Of a DNA stretch of 64,000 nt, positions 8,711 through 16,811 are shown in pieces. Both the position numbers and the translations under genes were made by a program. The DNA lies in assembly GCF_002210225.1 (NCBI RefSeq), contig NZ_MWUJ01000011.1, positions 1 through 64,000 on the forward strand, in the 5' to 3' direction. Origin of the DNA: Geofilum rhodophaeum (GTDB lineage Bacteria > Bacteroidota > Bacteroidia > Bacteroidales > Marinilabiliaceae). How positions within the stretch are numbered: position 1 is the first letter of the stretch; every line of letters starts with the position of its first letter. The notes under the pieces were generated by a model, which did not search any database, was not told where the DNA came from, and saw only the letters and a program-made list of their open reading frames with translations.

Positions 8711-9849
8711 GGCTGTGCCAATTTTTCGAGTGCCGTGGCCAGGTAGTCGAGCTCGGCAGCGCTGTGATAGACCGAAAGCGCAAAACGGGTGCTGCCCTGG
8801 GGCCAGCTTTGGTAAAAGCGGTGGGCGGCCGGGGCGCAATGGAGGCCGGGGCGGACTTCCAAACCAAAATCATCAAAGAGTTTTTGGGCCAGCTCTGAGG
8901 GACTTTTGTGCTGGTGCACTACGGAAAAAGCACTGCCTTGTTGCGCGGCATGGTTGGCACTGAGCACGCGGTAGGCGGGCAAAGTCCTCAGGTGCTCAAT
9001 CAGCTGCCACCATTGCGCTTGCTGCCCGGAGTCGGGCAGCGGCGCATGTTCCAGCGCAGCCAGGAGGCCCACAATACCCACCATATTGGGCGTGCCAGCC
9101 TGAAAGCGGTCGGGCATGCTCAGGGGCATGTCGTAACTGTCCGACGCGCTGCCGGTGCCCCCTTCAATAAGGGTTTGCAGCAAGTCCGGCTCCCGGGCGT
9201 AAAAACCACCCAGTCCGGTCGGTCCCAACAATCCCTTGTGCGCCGTAAAGGCATAAAAATCTACCCCCCAGTCCTCCAGTTGCATGGGGAAATGCCCCAC
9301 GGCCTGACTGCCATCTACCAGAAAGGGGATTTCGGCACACCAGTTGCCGATCTCGGCCAGGGGCTGAATAAGGCCACTTACGTTGCTTTGGTGGTTCACC
9401 ACCACCAGAGCAATTCCGTCACGGGGCACTTTAGACAGGGCGGCTACATCGATGCTGCCGTCCTTTAGGGCGGGCAACTGCTCCAATTGCAGTCCCAGTT
9501 CGTGACTCAGACGGGTAAGGGGACGCATAACGGCATTGTGCTCCAGGGGGGAGACCAACACGCGCCGCTTTCCCTCCTGCCCTTTCTTTTTCCAATCCAG
9601 GCCCTTAATAAGGGTATTCAAGGCCAGGGTGGACGAGGCGGTAAAGCTGAGGTGGGCGGGGTCGCCCACACCCAGTTTCTGCGCCAGCAGGTCACGGCAA
9701 TTTTCCACCTTGGCGGTGGCCGAAAAAACTCTGGGATAGGCGGCCCTGCCGTAGGTGCCTCCTTCGTGCGTCAGGTAGCGTGCAATGGCCTCAGCCACCT
9801 GGGGCGGCTTGGGATAGGAGGTACCGGAATTGTCGAAATAGGTATTCAC
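8704..9849 (-). CDS. Class V aminotransferase, cysteine desulfurase family (EF2568-type)
   Basis: A 381-residue pyridoxal-phosphate enzyme. Key residues visible are His104 in PLEHNA, Asp179 and Gln182 in DGSQAVGH, the Schiff-base Lys205 in FTAHKG, and Cys338 in RPGLHC, the position of the sulfur-accepting cysteine of SufS-type enzymes. It should release sulfur or selenium from cysteine or selenocysteine. Its operon partners, a YedF-like DsrE domain upstream (ATGA overlap) and DUF3343 downstream (7-base overlap), match the neighbourhood of the TIGR01977 (EF2568) family, linked in Enterococcus to selenium-dependent molybdenum hydroxylases. It is therefore more likely a dedicated Se/S trafficking enzyme than the housekeeping IscS or SufS. 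Confidence 0.88.
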   Translation of the reverse strand: MNTYFDNSGTSYPKPPQVAEAIARYLTHEGGTYGRAAYPRVFSATAKVENCRDLLAQKLGVGDPAHLSFTASSTLALNTLIKGLDWKKKGQEGKRRVLVSPLEHNAVMRPLTRLSHELGLQLEQLPALKDGSIDVAALSKVPRDGIALVVVNHQSNVSGLIQPLAEIGNWCAEIPFLVDGSQAVGHFPMQLEDWGVDFYAFTAHKGLLGPTGLGGFYAREPDLLQTLIEGGTGSASDSYDMPLSMPDRFQAGTPNMVGIVGLLAALEHAPLPDSGQQAQWWQLIEHLRTLPAYRVLSANHAAQQGSAFSVVHQHKSPSELAQKLFDDFGLEVRPGLHCAPAAHRFYQSWPQGSTRFALSVYHSAAELDYLATALEKLAQPW

Positions 9850-10181
9850 AAGCTTACTACTTTAGGGGCCTTCAACAGGCGATCCGTAATGGTGGCCATA
9901 TTGCTGATTTGTCCCACCAGCGCCTTATCGCGCAGACCGTAATAATCGATGCAGGTGCCGCAAAGCAGAATTTCCGCACCTTTATCGGCCATTTTTTGCA
10001 AGGCCCCGGCCGTGTCGCTGCCCACCTGGGCCAGTCCCACCCCTGCATTGTAAACCACTATGCTTGTGGGGAGTTCTTCAAGGGTAGAAAGATTGTTGAG
10101 AAAGGAGCGCAGCAGCATTTCACCCAATTCCTGACTGCCGGCACCCATGCTGGTGCTGTTTATTTGTAAGGTGTATGACAT
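9846..10181 (-). CDS. YedF-like DsrE-fold protein lacking the TusA domain
   Basis: A 111-residue DsrE-fold protein matching only the C-terminal half of the YedF selenium-metabolism family, which is normally about 200 residues with an N-terminal TusA/SirA domain. The LLCGTC motif gives Cys74 and Cys77 as candidate chalcogen-binding residues. No TusA-like sequence is present upstream in any frame in the 118-base gap to the next gene, so the domain is absent rather than split off nearby. It overlaps the desulfurase start by four bases (ATGA) and is the first gene of the cassette. It probably relays sulfur or selenium; the exact donor and acceptor are unknown. Confidence 0.8.
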   Translation of the reverse strand: MSYTLQINSTSMGAGSQELGEMLLRSFLNNLSTLEELPTSIVVYNAGVGLAQVGSDTAGALQKMADKGAEILLCGTCIDYYGLRDKALVGQISNMATITDRLLKAPKVVSL

Positions 10182-10299
10182 AAAAATAGCTTAAGACGTA
10201 CTGCAATATTACAAAAATTGAGGCAAAAATGGCCTTGAATCGAGGCTGGAACATCCACAAGGGGCTGACTCGACACTTTGATTTCAGCAGGCTTCTGCT

Positions 10300-11475
10300 T
10301 TATTTCAGGCGTATCCCCAGCAAAAGCACATCGTCGATCTGCTCTGCCCTGCCCTTCCAGTCCTCAAAATACTGAGAAAAAGCCTGCTTTTGCTCCGCCA
10401 TCGACAAAGGCGCGTACTCCAACATCAACTTTTTGAGTCCCGAGGTTTTTATCTTTTTATCGAAAGGTCCGCCAAACTGACTGGCATAGCCGTCTGACCC
10501 CAAATAGAGACAGTCGCCCGGCCGGTAGCTGAGGCTGTGGTTCTTATACGGACGATCCACTTCGCCAATGGAAATGGGCATCGAATCGGCCGGAACCACC
10601 TGCAATTCGCCATTGCTCACCAGGTAGAGGGGATTGAAGGCGCCGGCAAACTCCAGGGTGCAGCTGGGCGGATGAATGCTCACCACCGAAATATCCATAC
10701 CGTCCTTTATTTCACTGATTTCGGTTTGCTGAAAGGAGGCGATGACCTGTTGCCGCAGGCGGTCGAGAATGACAGCGGGACAATGGACTTGCTGGCGTCC
10801 TACAATTTGGTTGAGCAAGGCCATGCCAAACATACTCATGAAAGCACCCGGCACACCGTGCCCGGTGCTGTCGGCGGCTATCACCACCACCCGATCACCG
10901 ACCTCACCAACCCAATAAAAGTCCCCGCTGACCATATCCTTGGGCTGCAAAAAAACAAAATGCTCGGGCAACAAAGTCTGCAGGTAGTGATCGCGAGGGA
11001 GACTGGCTTTTTGTATTTTGCGGGCGTAACGGAGACTGGCAGTGAGCTGATTGTTCATCGCCTCAATCCTTTGCATGAGTCGGCCGTTTTGATCGCGTGC
11101 CATTTTTAAGGTCAGTTGATTCTTAACCCGTGCCAGCAATTCCGGTATGTTAAAGGGCTTGGGAATATAATCCGCCGCACCGGCTTCAAAGCCTTTGATG
11201 ATGTACGCTGCCTCGGTCTGCGCCGTTAAAAACACAACGGGAATACTGGCGGTTGCCTGCGTTTGTTTCAAACGCCGACAGGTTTCGTAGCCATCGATAC
11301 CCGGCATCACCACATCTAAAAGAATCAGGTCGGGATGCAGGTCACCGGCCAACCGCAAAGCCTCTTCCCCACTGCTGGCAGTCATCAGCCGATAACGTTT
11401 CAGCACGTCCTTCAATATCTCCAGATTAACCTTGCTGTCGTCGACCAACAATATTTGTGGTTCGAAATAGCCCAT
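10300..11475 (-). CDS. Response regulator with PP2C-type (SpoIIE/RsbU) phosphatase domain
   Basis: A 391-residue protein with an N-terminal receiver domain (acidic pair Asp12-Asp13, phosphoacceptor Asp54 in LILLDVVMPG, conserved Lys in YIPKPF), a short helical linker around 125-165 and a C-terminal PP2C_SIG phosphatase with metal-binding motifs SGDFYW and ADSTGHGVPGAF. Such proteins dephosphorylate an anti-sigma-factor antagonist or similar STAS protein when the receiver is phosphorylated. No histidine kinase, STAS or anti-sigma partner gene lies next to it, so its input and target are encoded elsewhere. It is monocistronic, ending over 100 bases before the Se/S cassette. Confidence 0.9.
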   Translation of the reverse strand: MGYFEPQILLVDDSKVNLEILKDVLKRYRLMTASSGEEALRLAGDLHPDLILLDVVMPGIDGYETCRRLKQTQATASIPVVFLTAQTEAAYIIKGFEAGAADYIPKPFNIPELLARVKNQLTLKMARDQNGRLMQRIEAMNNQLTASLRYARKIQKASLPRDHYLQTLLPEHFVFLQPKDMVSGDFYWVGEVGDRVVVIAADSTGHGVPGAFMSMFGMALLNQIVGRQQVHCPAVILDRLRQQVIASFQQTEISEIKDGMDISVVSIHPPSCTLEFAGAFNPLYLVSNGELQVVPADSMPISIGEVDRPYKNHSLSYRPGDCLYLGSDGYASQFGGPFDKKIKTSGLKKLMLEYAPLSMAEQKQAFSQYFEDWKGRAEQIDDVLLLGIRLK

Positions 11476-11544
11476 ATAGCACCTGTCTTAAATAATATCA
11501 ATTTAGCGCAAAGCGAACTTTTAAGCAAGTCCACCCGAAATTAT

Positions 11545-11552
11545 TAACTTTG
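11545..11552 (+). promoter_or_regulatory. -7 box for the M49-like peptidase gene
   Basis: TAACTTTG matches TAnnTTTG and lies about 65 bases before the ATG at 11617. No clear -33 TTG is seen at the right distance. Confidence 0.4.
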
Positions 11553-11616
11553 CAAGAACAACCCGGCCGCAGCCCGACATAATTTCGAAATGGTGGTGCG
11601 GTAAAACTATTTGGCT

Positions 11617-13254
11617 ATGAAAAAAAACAGACTTGCAGGCCTTGGTCTTTTGGCATTGGCCGGATGGCTCAGCGCTTGCCAACCTCAAACGGAAAACAAG
11701 AATCCCATGCAAATGAAAGTAGATCGCTTTGTAGAAGTAGAACTGACCACCGATCTGGGTCACCTCAGTGCCAAGGAGAAGCAGATGCTGCCCTTGCTGC
11801 TGGAGGCCGCACAATTAATGGACAACATCTTTTGGACCCAGGCCTATGGCGATAAGGAAGCTCTGTTGGCTTCGGTCGACGATGCAGCCACCCGTGCCTT
11901 CATCCACCTGAATTACGGTCCCTGGGAACGCCTGAACAACAATACGCCCTTTATGCCGGGCGTGGGTCCCAAGCCAGCCGGCGCAAATTTCTATCCAGCC
12001 GACATGAGCGACGAAGAATTTGAGGCCTTCAAGGCCATCGACAAAACCAGTCTCTACACCCTGGTACGCCGCAACGAAGCGGGCGAGCTCCAGACCGTAC
12101 CCTACAGTGTGGCCTACCGCGAAGAGCACCAAAAAGCGGCCGAATTGCTGCGTAAAGCGGCCATGCTGGCCGAGTACGAACCCTTGAAGAATTACCTCAA
12201 TCTGCGGGCCGACGCCTTGCTCAGCGACAACTATTTGGCCAGCGACCTGGCCTGGATGGATATACGCGAGAACAAGATCGACTTTGTGGTGGGGCCCATC
12301 GAAAACTACGAAGATGCCCGCTACAATTACAAGGCCGCCCATGAGGCCTATTTACTGATTAAGGATTTGGAATGGAGCCAACGCCTCGATCGTTTTACGG
12401 CCCTTTTGCCGCAACTGCAACAGGGCTTACCGGTAAGTGAAGCCTACAAAGCGGAACAACCGGGCAGCGACAGCGACATGGGGGTTTACGACGCCATTTT
12501 TTATGCGGGCGACTGTAATGCAGGGAGCAAAACCATTGCCATTAACCTGCCCAACGATCCGGTGGTACACCTCGAAAAAGGCAGCCGCAAATTGCAGTTG
12601 AAAAATGCCATGCGCTACAAATTCGATCATATTTTGGTACCCATTGCCGAAAAATTGATCGCCAGCGATCAGCAAACGCACATCTCCTTCGATGCCTTTT
12701 TCGAAAACACCATGTTTCATGAGGTAGCCCACGGCTTAGGCATTAAAAACACCATCAACAACAAAGGCACGGTGCGCGATGCCCACCGGGACTTGTACAG
12801 CACCATTGAAGAAAACAAGGCCGACATTCTGGGCTTACAAATGGTGCGCCAGCTGGTTGAAATGGGCGAATTGGAAGAAGGAGCGCTGATGGACAATTAC
12901 GTCACCTTTATGGCCGGCATTTTCCGCTCTGTGCGCTTCGGTGCCTCTTCGGCCCACGGAAAGAGCAATATGCTCAGCTTCTACTTTTTTGAAGAAGAGG
13001 GCGCCTTCGGTCGCGATGCCGAAACCGGTCGCTATCGGGTGGACTTTGAAAAAATGCAGGCGGCGGTGGACAAGCTGGCCCGGCGCATTTTAACCCTGCA
13101 GGGCGATGGCGATTACGACGGTGCGCAGGCGTTGTTGGCCGAAAAGGGCTTCATTCGGGAGGCACTGCAGGCCGATTTGGACCGTATTAATGCTTCGGGC
13201 ATTCCGGTGGACATCCGCTTTAAGCAGGGTGCCGGGGTACTGGGACTGGAATAA
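11617..13254 (+). CDS. Zinc-dependent peptidase lipoprotein, M49 (DPP III)-like
   Basis: A 545-residue lipoprotein starting at the ATG at 11617 (an upstream in-frame TTG is less likely). The signal sequence ends in the lipobox LSAC. Zinc ligands are His368 and His372 in HEVAH, with the acidic motif EENKAD near 397-402. This arrangement fits the dipeptidyl-peptidase III superfamily, but with a pentapeptide HExxH instead of the usual hexapeptide HELLGH; a pentapeptide form is known from Caldithrix abyssi DPP III. The protein should sit in the envelope and cleave dipeptides from peptide N-termini, though Bacteroidota homologues are often labelled only Zn-dependent hydrolase. It is monocistronic, with a strong terminator downstream, convergent with the M48 gene. 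Confidence 0.78.
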   Translation: MKKNRLAGLGLLALAGWLSACQPQTENKNPMQMKVDRFVEVELTTDLGHLSAKEKQMLPLLLEAAQLMDNIFWTQAYGDKEALLASVDDAATRAFIHLNYGPWERLNNNTPFMPGVGPKPAGANFYPADMSDEEFEAFKAIDKTSLYTLVRRNEAGELQTVPYSVAYREEHQKAAELLRKAAMLAEYEPLKNYLNLRADALLSDNYLASDLAWMDIRENKIDFVVGPIENYEDARYNYKAAHEAYLLIKDLEWSQRLDRFTALLPQLQQGLPVSEAYKAEQPGSDSDMGVYDAIFYAGDCNAGSKTIAINLPNDPVVHLEKGSRKLQLKNAMRYKFDHILVPIAEKLIASDQQTHISFDAFFENTMFHEVAHGLGIKNTINNKGTVRDAHRDLYSTIEENKADILGLQMVRQLVEMGELEEGALMDNYVTFMAGIFRSVRFGASSAHGKSNMLSFYFFEEEGAFGRDAETGRYRVDFEKMQAAVDKLARRILTLQGDGDYDGAQALLAEKGFIREALQADLDRINASGIPVDIRFKQGAGVLGLE

Positions 13255-13290
13255 GGCATATACGAGCATCCGGAACAACTGCCGGAAATC

Positions 13291-13330
13291 AAAAAGAGGG
13301 TGTCCCAAAAATCCGGGACTCCCTCTTTTT
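13291..13330 (+). terminator. Intrinsic terminator after the M49-like gene
   Basis: AAAAAGAGGGTGTCCC (13291-13306) pairs with GGGACTCCCTCTTTTT (13315-13330) apart from one mismatch. The A- and T-rich flanks allow it to work in both directions between convergent genes. Confidence 0.85.
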
Positions 13331-13445
13331 ATGCTTTTTTGCTGTCTGAAATTTCAAACTCAGGATTGTTGCCCTGCTGTTGTTGTCGAAGATGGACTGT
13401 ATTTACGAAAACTACAGAACCGTTTTACAGAAAAACCCGGACCGA

Positions 13446-14237
13446 TTAAGGCAAAAGTGTTTTTAACTCGTTGTACTCTGTCTCATATTTGCCGCCTTCT
13501 TTTCCGCCCAGCTTCTGGTGCTCCTGGTGAATCTTTTCCACCCGGTCGTCGGGCGAAGGGTGCGTACTGAAATAGGTCTCCACCCGCGATTGCTCCTCGG
13601 CACCCATCTTTTCGAAAAAATAGGCCACGCCACGCGCATCGTACTTGGTGTTGTACAGATAGTTAACGGCATAGGCATCGGCCTCGTACTCGTTGTCGCG
13701 ACTGTAAGCCATATTCCCCAATCCCAGGGCCAGCGAGCCGGCCAGTTCGCCCACTACGGTTTCGTTGTTGCCCAACAATACGGCCAAAAGGGTTTGGTAA
13801 CCGTACTGACGGGTCATCATAGCGGTAGAATGGCGACGATCTACGTGGGCCATTTCGTGGGCCATAACCCCGGCCAGCGAAGCCTCATTATCCAGAAAGC
13901 GAATTAAGCCGGTATAGTAGAAAGTCTTACCGCCCGGTATGGCAAAGGCATTGAGCACATCGTCGTCGATCAGGTAAATGTCCCAATCGAAAGTCTCGGC
14001 ATGGCGCAACTCTCCCGAAGCCAGAATCTCGTCCCTAATGACCTCTACCCGCTCGTACAGCGCCTCATTTCCCTCGCGGGGCAAAATGGGATAGATCTCC
14101 GGATCGGCCGAAAGTTCGGCAAAGACTTCCTCGCCAAACTCCTTATCCTGGTCCACTGTAAAAAAATTGACCTTACCGTCGTCACAAGCCGAAAAAGTGA
14201 GCAGCAAAGCCAATGCTCCCATCCATAGTTGTCGCAT
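13446..14237 (-). CDS. M48 family metallopeptidase, lipoprotein (BepA/Ste24-like)
   Basis: A 263-residue lipoprotein with signal peptide and lipobox FSAC at residues 15-18. The catalytic zinc site is HEMAH at 127-131 with the third ligand in NEYEAD at 182-187, typical of periplasmic M48 peptidases related to BepA/LoiP. These take part in envelope protein quality control. The protein lacks the long TPR tail of BepA, so it resembles the short LoiP/YcaL type. It is the last gene of an apparent minus-strand series with the MaoC protein 18 bases upstream; whether they share a transcript or are only neighbours is unclear. Confidence 0.9.
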   Translation of the reverse strand: MRQLWMGALALLLTFSACDDGKVNFFTVDQDKEFGEEVFAELSADPEIYPILPREGNEALYERVEVIRDEILASGELRHAETFDWDIYLIDDDVLNAFAIPGGKTFYYTGLIRFLDNEASLAGVMAHEMAHVDRRHSTAMMTRQYGYQTLLAVLLGNNETVVGELAGSLALGLGNMAYSRDNEYEADAYAVNYLYNTKYDARGVAYFFEKMGAEEQSRVETYFSTHPSPDDRVEKIHQEHQKLGGKEGGKYETEYNELKTLLP

Positions 14238-14255
14238 AACTAAGTTTTTTTTAGA

Positions 14256-14720
14256 CTACAAAAAGTGATAAAGAAAAACAATCTCTCCCTCATAAGCCGG
14301 TTTACGGTTTCCCTCGATTTCGAGTTTCACCCCAATGTTGGCTTTGCAAACGCCCCGCAAATTTACGGCCGAAATTACGCGGGCCACCAGCCTGACGCGA
14401 CTGTTTACCAATACGGGCTGGTTGAACTTGAACTTTTCAATGCCGTAGTTTACCTGCAATTTCAGGTTTTTCACTTCCACAATCTGGTTCCACAAGTGCG
14501 GCAACAGCGAAAGGGTCAGGTAACCGTGAGCAATGGTATCGCCAAAGGGCGACTCGCTTTTGGCACGTTCGGGCTCGGTATGAATCCACTGGTGATCCAG
14601 CGTGGCATCGGCAAAAAGATTGATCTGCTCCTGGGTAAATTCGTGGTATTCTGAAATACCCAATTCACTGCCTACCAGCTTTTCGAGTTCGTCGAAGCTG
14701 TTGATGATTACTTTACTCAT
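14256..14720 (-). CDS. MaoC family dehydratase (hot-dog fold)
   Basis: A 154-residue single hot-dog protein with the MaoC catalytic pattern Asp42 and His47 in DATLDHQWIH and the following HGY near 65-67. Family members hydrate enoyl-CoA or act as (R)-specific enoyl-CoA hydratases; the natural substrate cannot be told from sequence. Its length is typical of the family. It lies 12 bases downstream of the methyltransferase gene on the same strand and is followed closely by the M48 peptidase gene, so a three-gene transcript is plausible although the functions look unrelated. Confidence 0.88.
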   Translation of the reverse strand: MSKVIINSFDELEKLVGSELGISEYHEFTQEQINLFADATLDHQWIHTEPERAKSESPFGDTIAHGYLTLSLLPHLWNQIVEVKNLKLQVNYGIEKFKFNQPVLVNSRVRLVARVISAVNLRGVCKANIGVKLEIEGNRKPAYEGEIVFLYHFL

Positions 14721-14732
14721 GATTTAAAAAGT

Positions 14733-15905
14733 TTAAGATTGGCTTGGATGATGGTCGGGCGCATTTCGAACCCTGCGCTTTTTAGTGCCTTCGTAGAGGT
14801 CGAATTTCTGAAAACGACACTCCAGTGAGCCGTTGAACAGGGTGTGGCGCTCGGCCGGCTTTAAGCTGATTACTTTTAAAGCTTCAAAATTGGAACTGAT
14901 GACCCAGGCGTTCCAGCCGCTGAAGCGCTGCTTCAGCTGATCGCCAATCTGGGTATACAGCATTACAATGTCTTTCGATTTCATGCGCTCATCGTAGGGC
15001 GGATTCATAATGGCAATGCCGTTTTTGCCCTTTGGCAGTACTTCGTTAAAGGGGGCCACCTCAAAATCGATGTATTGCTTCAGCCCAAAATCCAGGGCCG
15101 AATGGCGCGAGACATCAATGGCACTCAGGGCCATATCGCTGCCGTTGATGCGCTGGGGCGGGGTACGTACCTGAGCCTGGGCTTCGTCGAAAATCTTTTT
15201 CCACAAGCTTTCATCGTAATTGTTCCAACGCATAAATCCAAATTCCTTCCGCTTCAGGTTGGGTGCCATGCGGGCAGCTATCATGGTGGCTTCCATCACA
15301 ATGGTGCCCGATCCGCACATGGGATCTAAAAAGGGTTGTGAACCGTCGTAACCCGACAGCATTACCATACCTGCTGCCAACACTTCGTTGATGGGTGCCG
15401 GATGCTCCTTGGTGCGGTAACCGCGGCGGTTCAGGGGCTGGCCCGAACTGTCCATCGACAGCGTAAACTGGTCCTCGGCCACATGTACATTAATCATCAA
15501 ATTGGGACGCTGCAAATCTACCGAAGGACGCTTTCCGCTTTTGTCTCTGAATTGATCGCAGATGGCATCTTTCACTTTCAAGGCCACATACTTGGAGTGG
15601 GTAAAGAAACGCGAGAAAACCACCGGATCGATGGCCAGGGTCTGATCGTCGCGCAGGTAGGGCGACCAGTCGTAGGCTTTTACTGCACGGTAAAGCTCTT
15701 CGTCGTTGCGCGCTTTAAAGGTGGTAAGGGGCTGCAGAATTCGTATGGCCGTGCGCAACTGCAGGTTGCTTCGGTACAACAATTCCTTATTGGCATCGAA
15801 GGACACGGCCCTTTTCAACACATTGATGTTGGTGGCCCCCAAGGCCTCCAACTCTCCCGCAAGCACTTGCTCCAGGCCATGAAATGTTTTTGCTACTAAC
15901 TTCAC
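14733..15905 (-). CDS. THUMP-domain class I RNA methyltransferase (RlmL N-domain-like)
   Basis: A 390-residue protein with an N-terminal ferredoxin-like/THUMP module (about 1-155) and a Rossmann methyltransferase domain. The SAM-binding motif LDPMCGSGTI lies near residue 191 and the catalytic NPPYDER near 300, the NPPY signature of N2-guanine or N6-adenine methylation. It corresponds to the RlmL half of E. coli RlmKL, which makes m2G2445 in 23S rRNA, and to B. subtilis YpsC; the RlmK half is absent, as usual in this phylum. It is the first gene of the run with the MaoC and M48 genes. Confidence 0.88.
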   Translation of the reverse strand: MKLVAKTFHGLEQVLAGELEALGATNINVLKRAVSFDANKELLYRSNLQLRTAIRILQPLTTFKARNDEELYRAVKAYDWSPYLRDDQTLAIDPVVFSRFFTHSKYVALKVKDAICDQFRDKSGKRPSVDLQRPNLMINVHVAEDQFTLSMDSSGQPLNRRGYRTKEHPAPINEVLAAGMVMLSGYDGSQPFLDPMCGSGTIVMEATMIAARMAPNLKRKEFGFMRWNNYDESLWKKIFDEAQAQVRTPPQRINGSDMALSAIDVSRHSALDFGLKQYIDFEVAPFNEVLPKGKNGIAIMNPPYDERMKSKDIVMLYTQIGDQLKQRFSGWNAWVISSNFEALKVISLKPAERHTLFNGSLECRFQKFDLYEGTKKRRVRNAPDHHPSQS

Positions 15906-15960
15906 TATCGTTGTTTTCGTTTGAAGCTACAAAAGTAACACATCGGACGAATGTGGCAAT

Positions 15961-15996
15961 AAAAAAGCAGGACGACTTCCATCAAAGCCATCCTGC
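15961..15996 (-). terminator. Intrinsic terminator of the ferritin gene
   Basis: GCAGGA (15967-15972) pairs with TCCTGC (15991-15996), with a broken extension of the stem inward. On the minus strand it is followed by six T residues (15966 down to 15961), about 75 bases beyond the ferritin stop. Confidence 0.7.
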
Positions 15997-16072
15997 CTGT
16001 TTCTGTTCTCCCATCGGTGCTGTGCCGGCTCAGGAGTTTAACGGAACTTAAATTGTACTTAATAAGGCGATA

Positions 16073-16576
16073 CTACTCGGCCGTGTCTTCAGCACTGCGC
16101 ATCGACATAATGTCGCGGTCGAACATGTACAAACTGCCGTTGCCCACCAGGTTCAACTTATCCAAAATGGTTTGGGCCGAGGCTTCTTCTTCAATTTGCT
16201 CTTCCACGAACCACTGAATCCAGTTGTGGGTGGTAAAGTCCTTTTCTTCGAGACATACGGCTACAATATCGTTGATGCTCTTGGATACATAGCGCTCGTG
16301 CTCCAGCACCTGCTCAAACAACTTTTGTACGCCGTCAAAATCGACCGGCGGCTGCTCAAAACCAGGGATAATGGCACGTCCGCCACGCTCATTCACGTAG
16401 TATATAAACTTAAGCATGTGCTCTCTTTCTTCATCGGCCTGAGCATACAACCACTTGGCGATGCCTGCCATACCCTTGCTTTCGGCCCAACCGGCCATGG
16501 CCAGGTACAAATGCGATGAGTAGCCCTCTTTTTCTATTTGGGCAACCAGTGCCTTTTCAACTTTCTTATTCAGCAT
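16073..16576 (-). CDS. ftnA: Non-heme ferritin
   Basis: A 167-residue four-helix-bundle ferritin, with conserved ferroxidase ligands in the EKEGYSSHLYL and DEEREHM segments and in the later EEQIEEEA helix, matching the FtnA family. It oxidises Fe(II) and stores it as a ferric mineral in a 24-mer, protecting the cell from iron-driven oxidative damage. Length is typical. It is monocistronic with its own -7 box (16606-16613) and terminator (15961-15996). The short acidic C-terminal tail after residue 157 is unremarkable. Confidence 0.94.
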   Translation of the reverse strand: MLNKKVEKALVAQIEKEGYSSHLYLAMAGWAESKGMAGIAKWLYAQADEEREHMLKFIYYVNERGGRAIIPGFEQPPVDFDGVQKLFEQVLEHERYVSKSINDIVAVCLEEKDFTTHNWIQWFVEEQIEEEASAQTILDKLNLVGNGSLYMFDRDIMSMRSAEDTAE

Positions 16577-16605
16577 GACTATTATTTTTAAAGGGTTTAA
16601 CTACA

Positions 16606-16613
16606 CAAATATA
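16606..16613 (-). promoter_or_regulatory. -7 box for ferritin
   Basis: The minus strand reads TATATTTG, a full TAnnTTTG match about 30 bases before the ATG. The best TTG for a -33 element lies about 22 bases further upstream, slightly long. Confidence 0.55.
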
Positions 16614-16811
16614 AGGAGTAAGACCTCCCTTTGTTCAATAATTCGGTAATGCATTACCCTATTTGGAAGTATTCTAATTAAACAAGTTGCGCTTATGCGT
16701 GTTTATTAGGAGATTTTTAGAAGCAAGCTGTTTTTATTAACAAATTTACACATCTGAGTCCCTTGGTGATTAAAGCATACAGCTCCCTGGGGTTTAGGTA
16801 AAGCACATCGT

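Noticed and set aside
8711-8839. N-terminal extension of the DUF3343 frame
   Set aside because: The extra 43 residues are a shadow of the overlapping desulfurase gene; the DUF3343 homology begins at the ATG at 8710.
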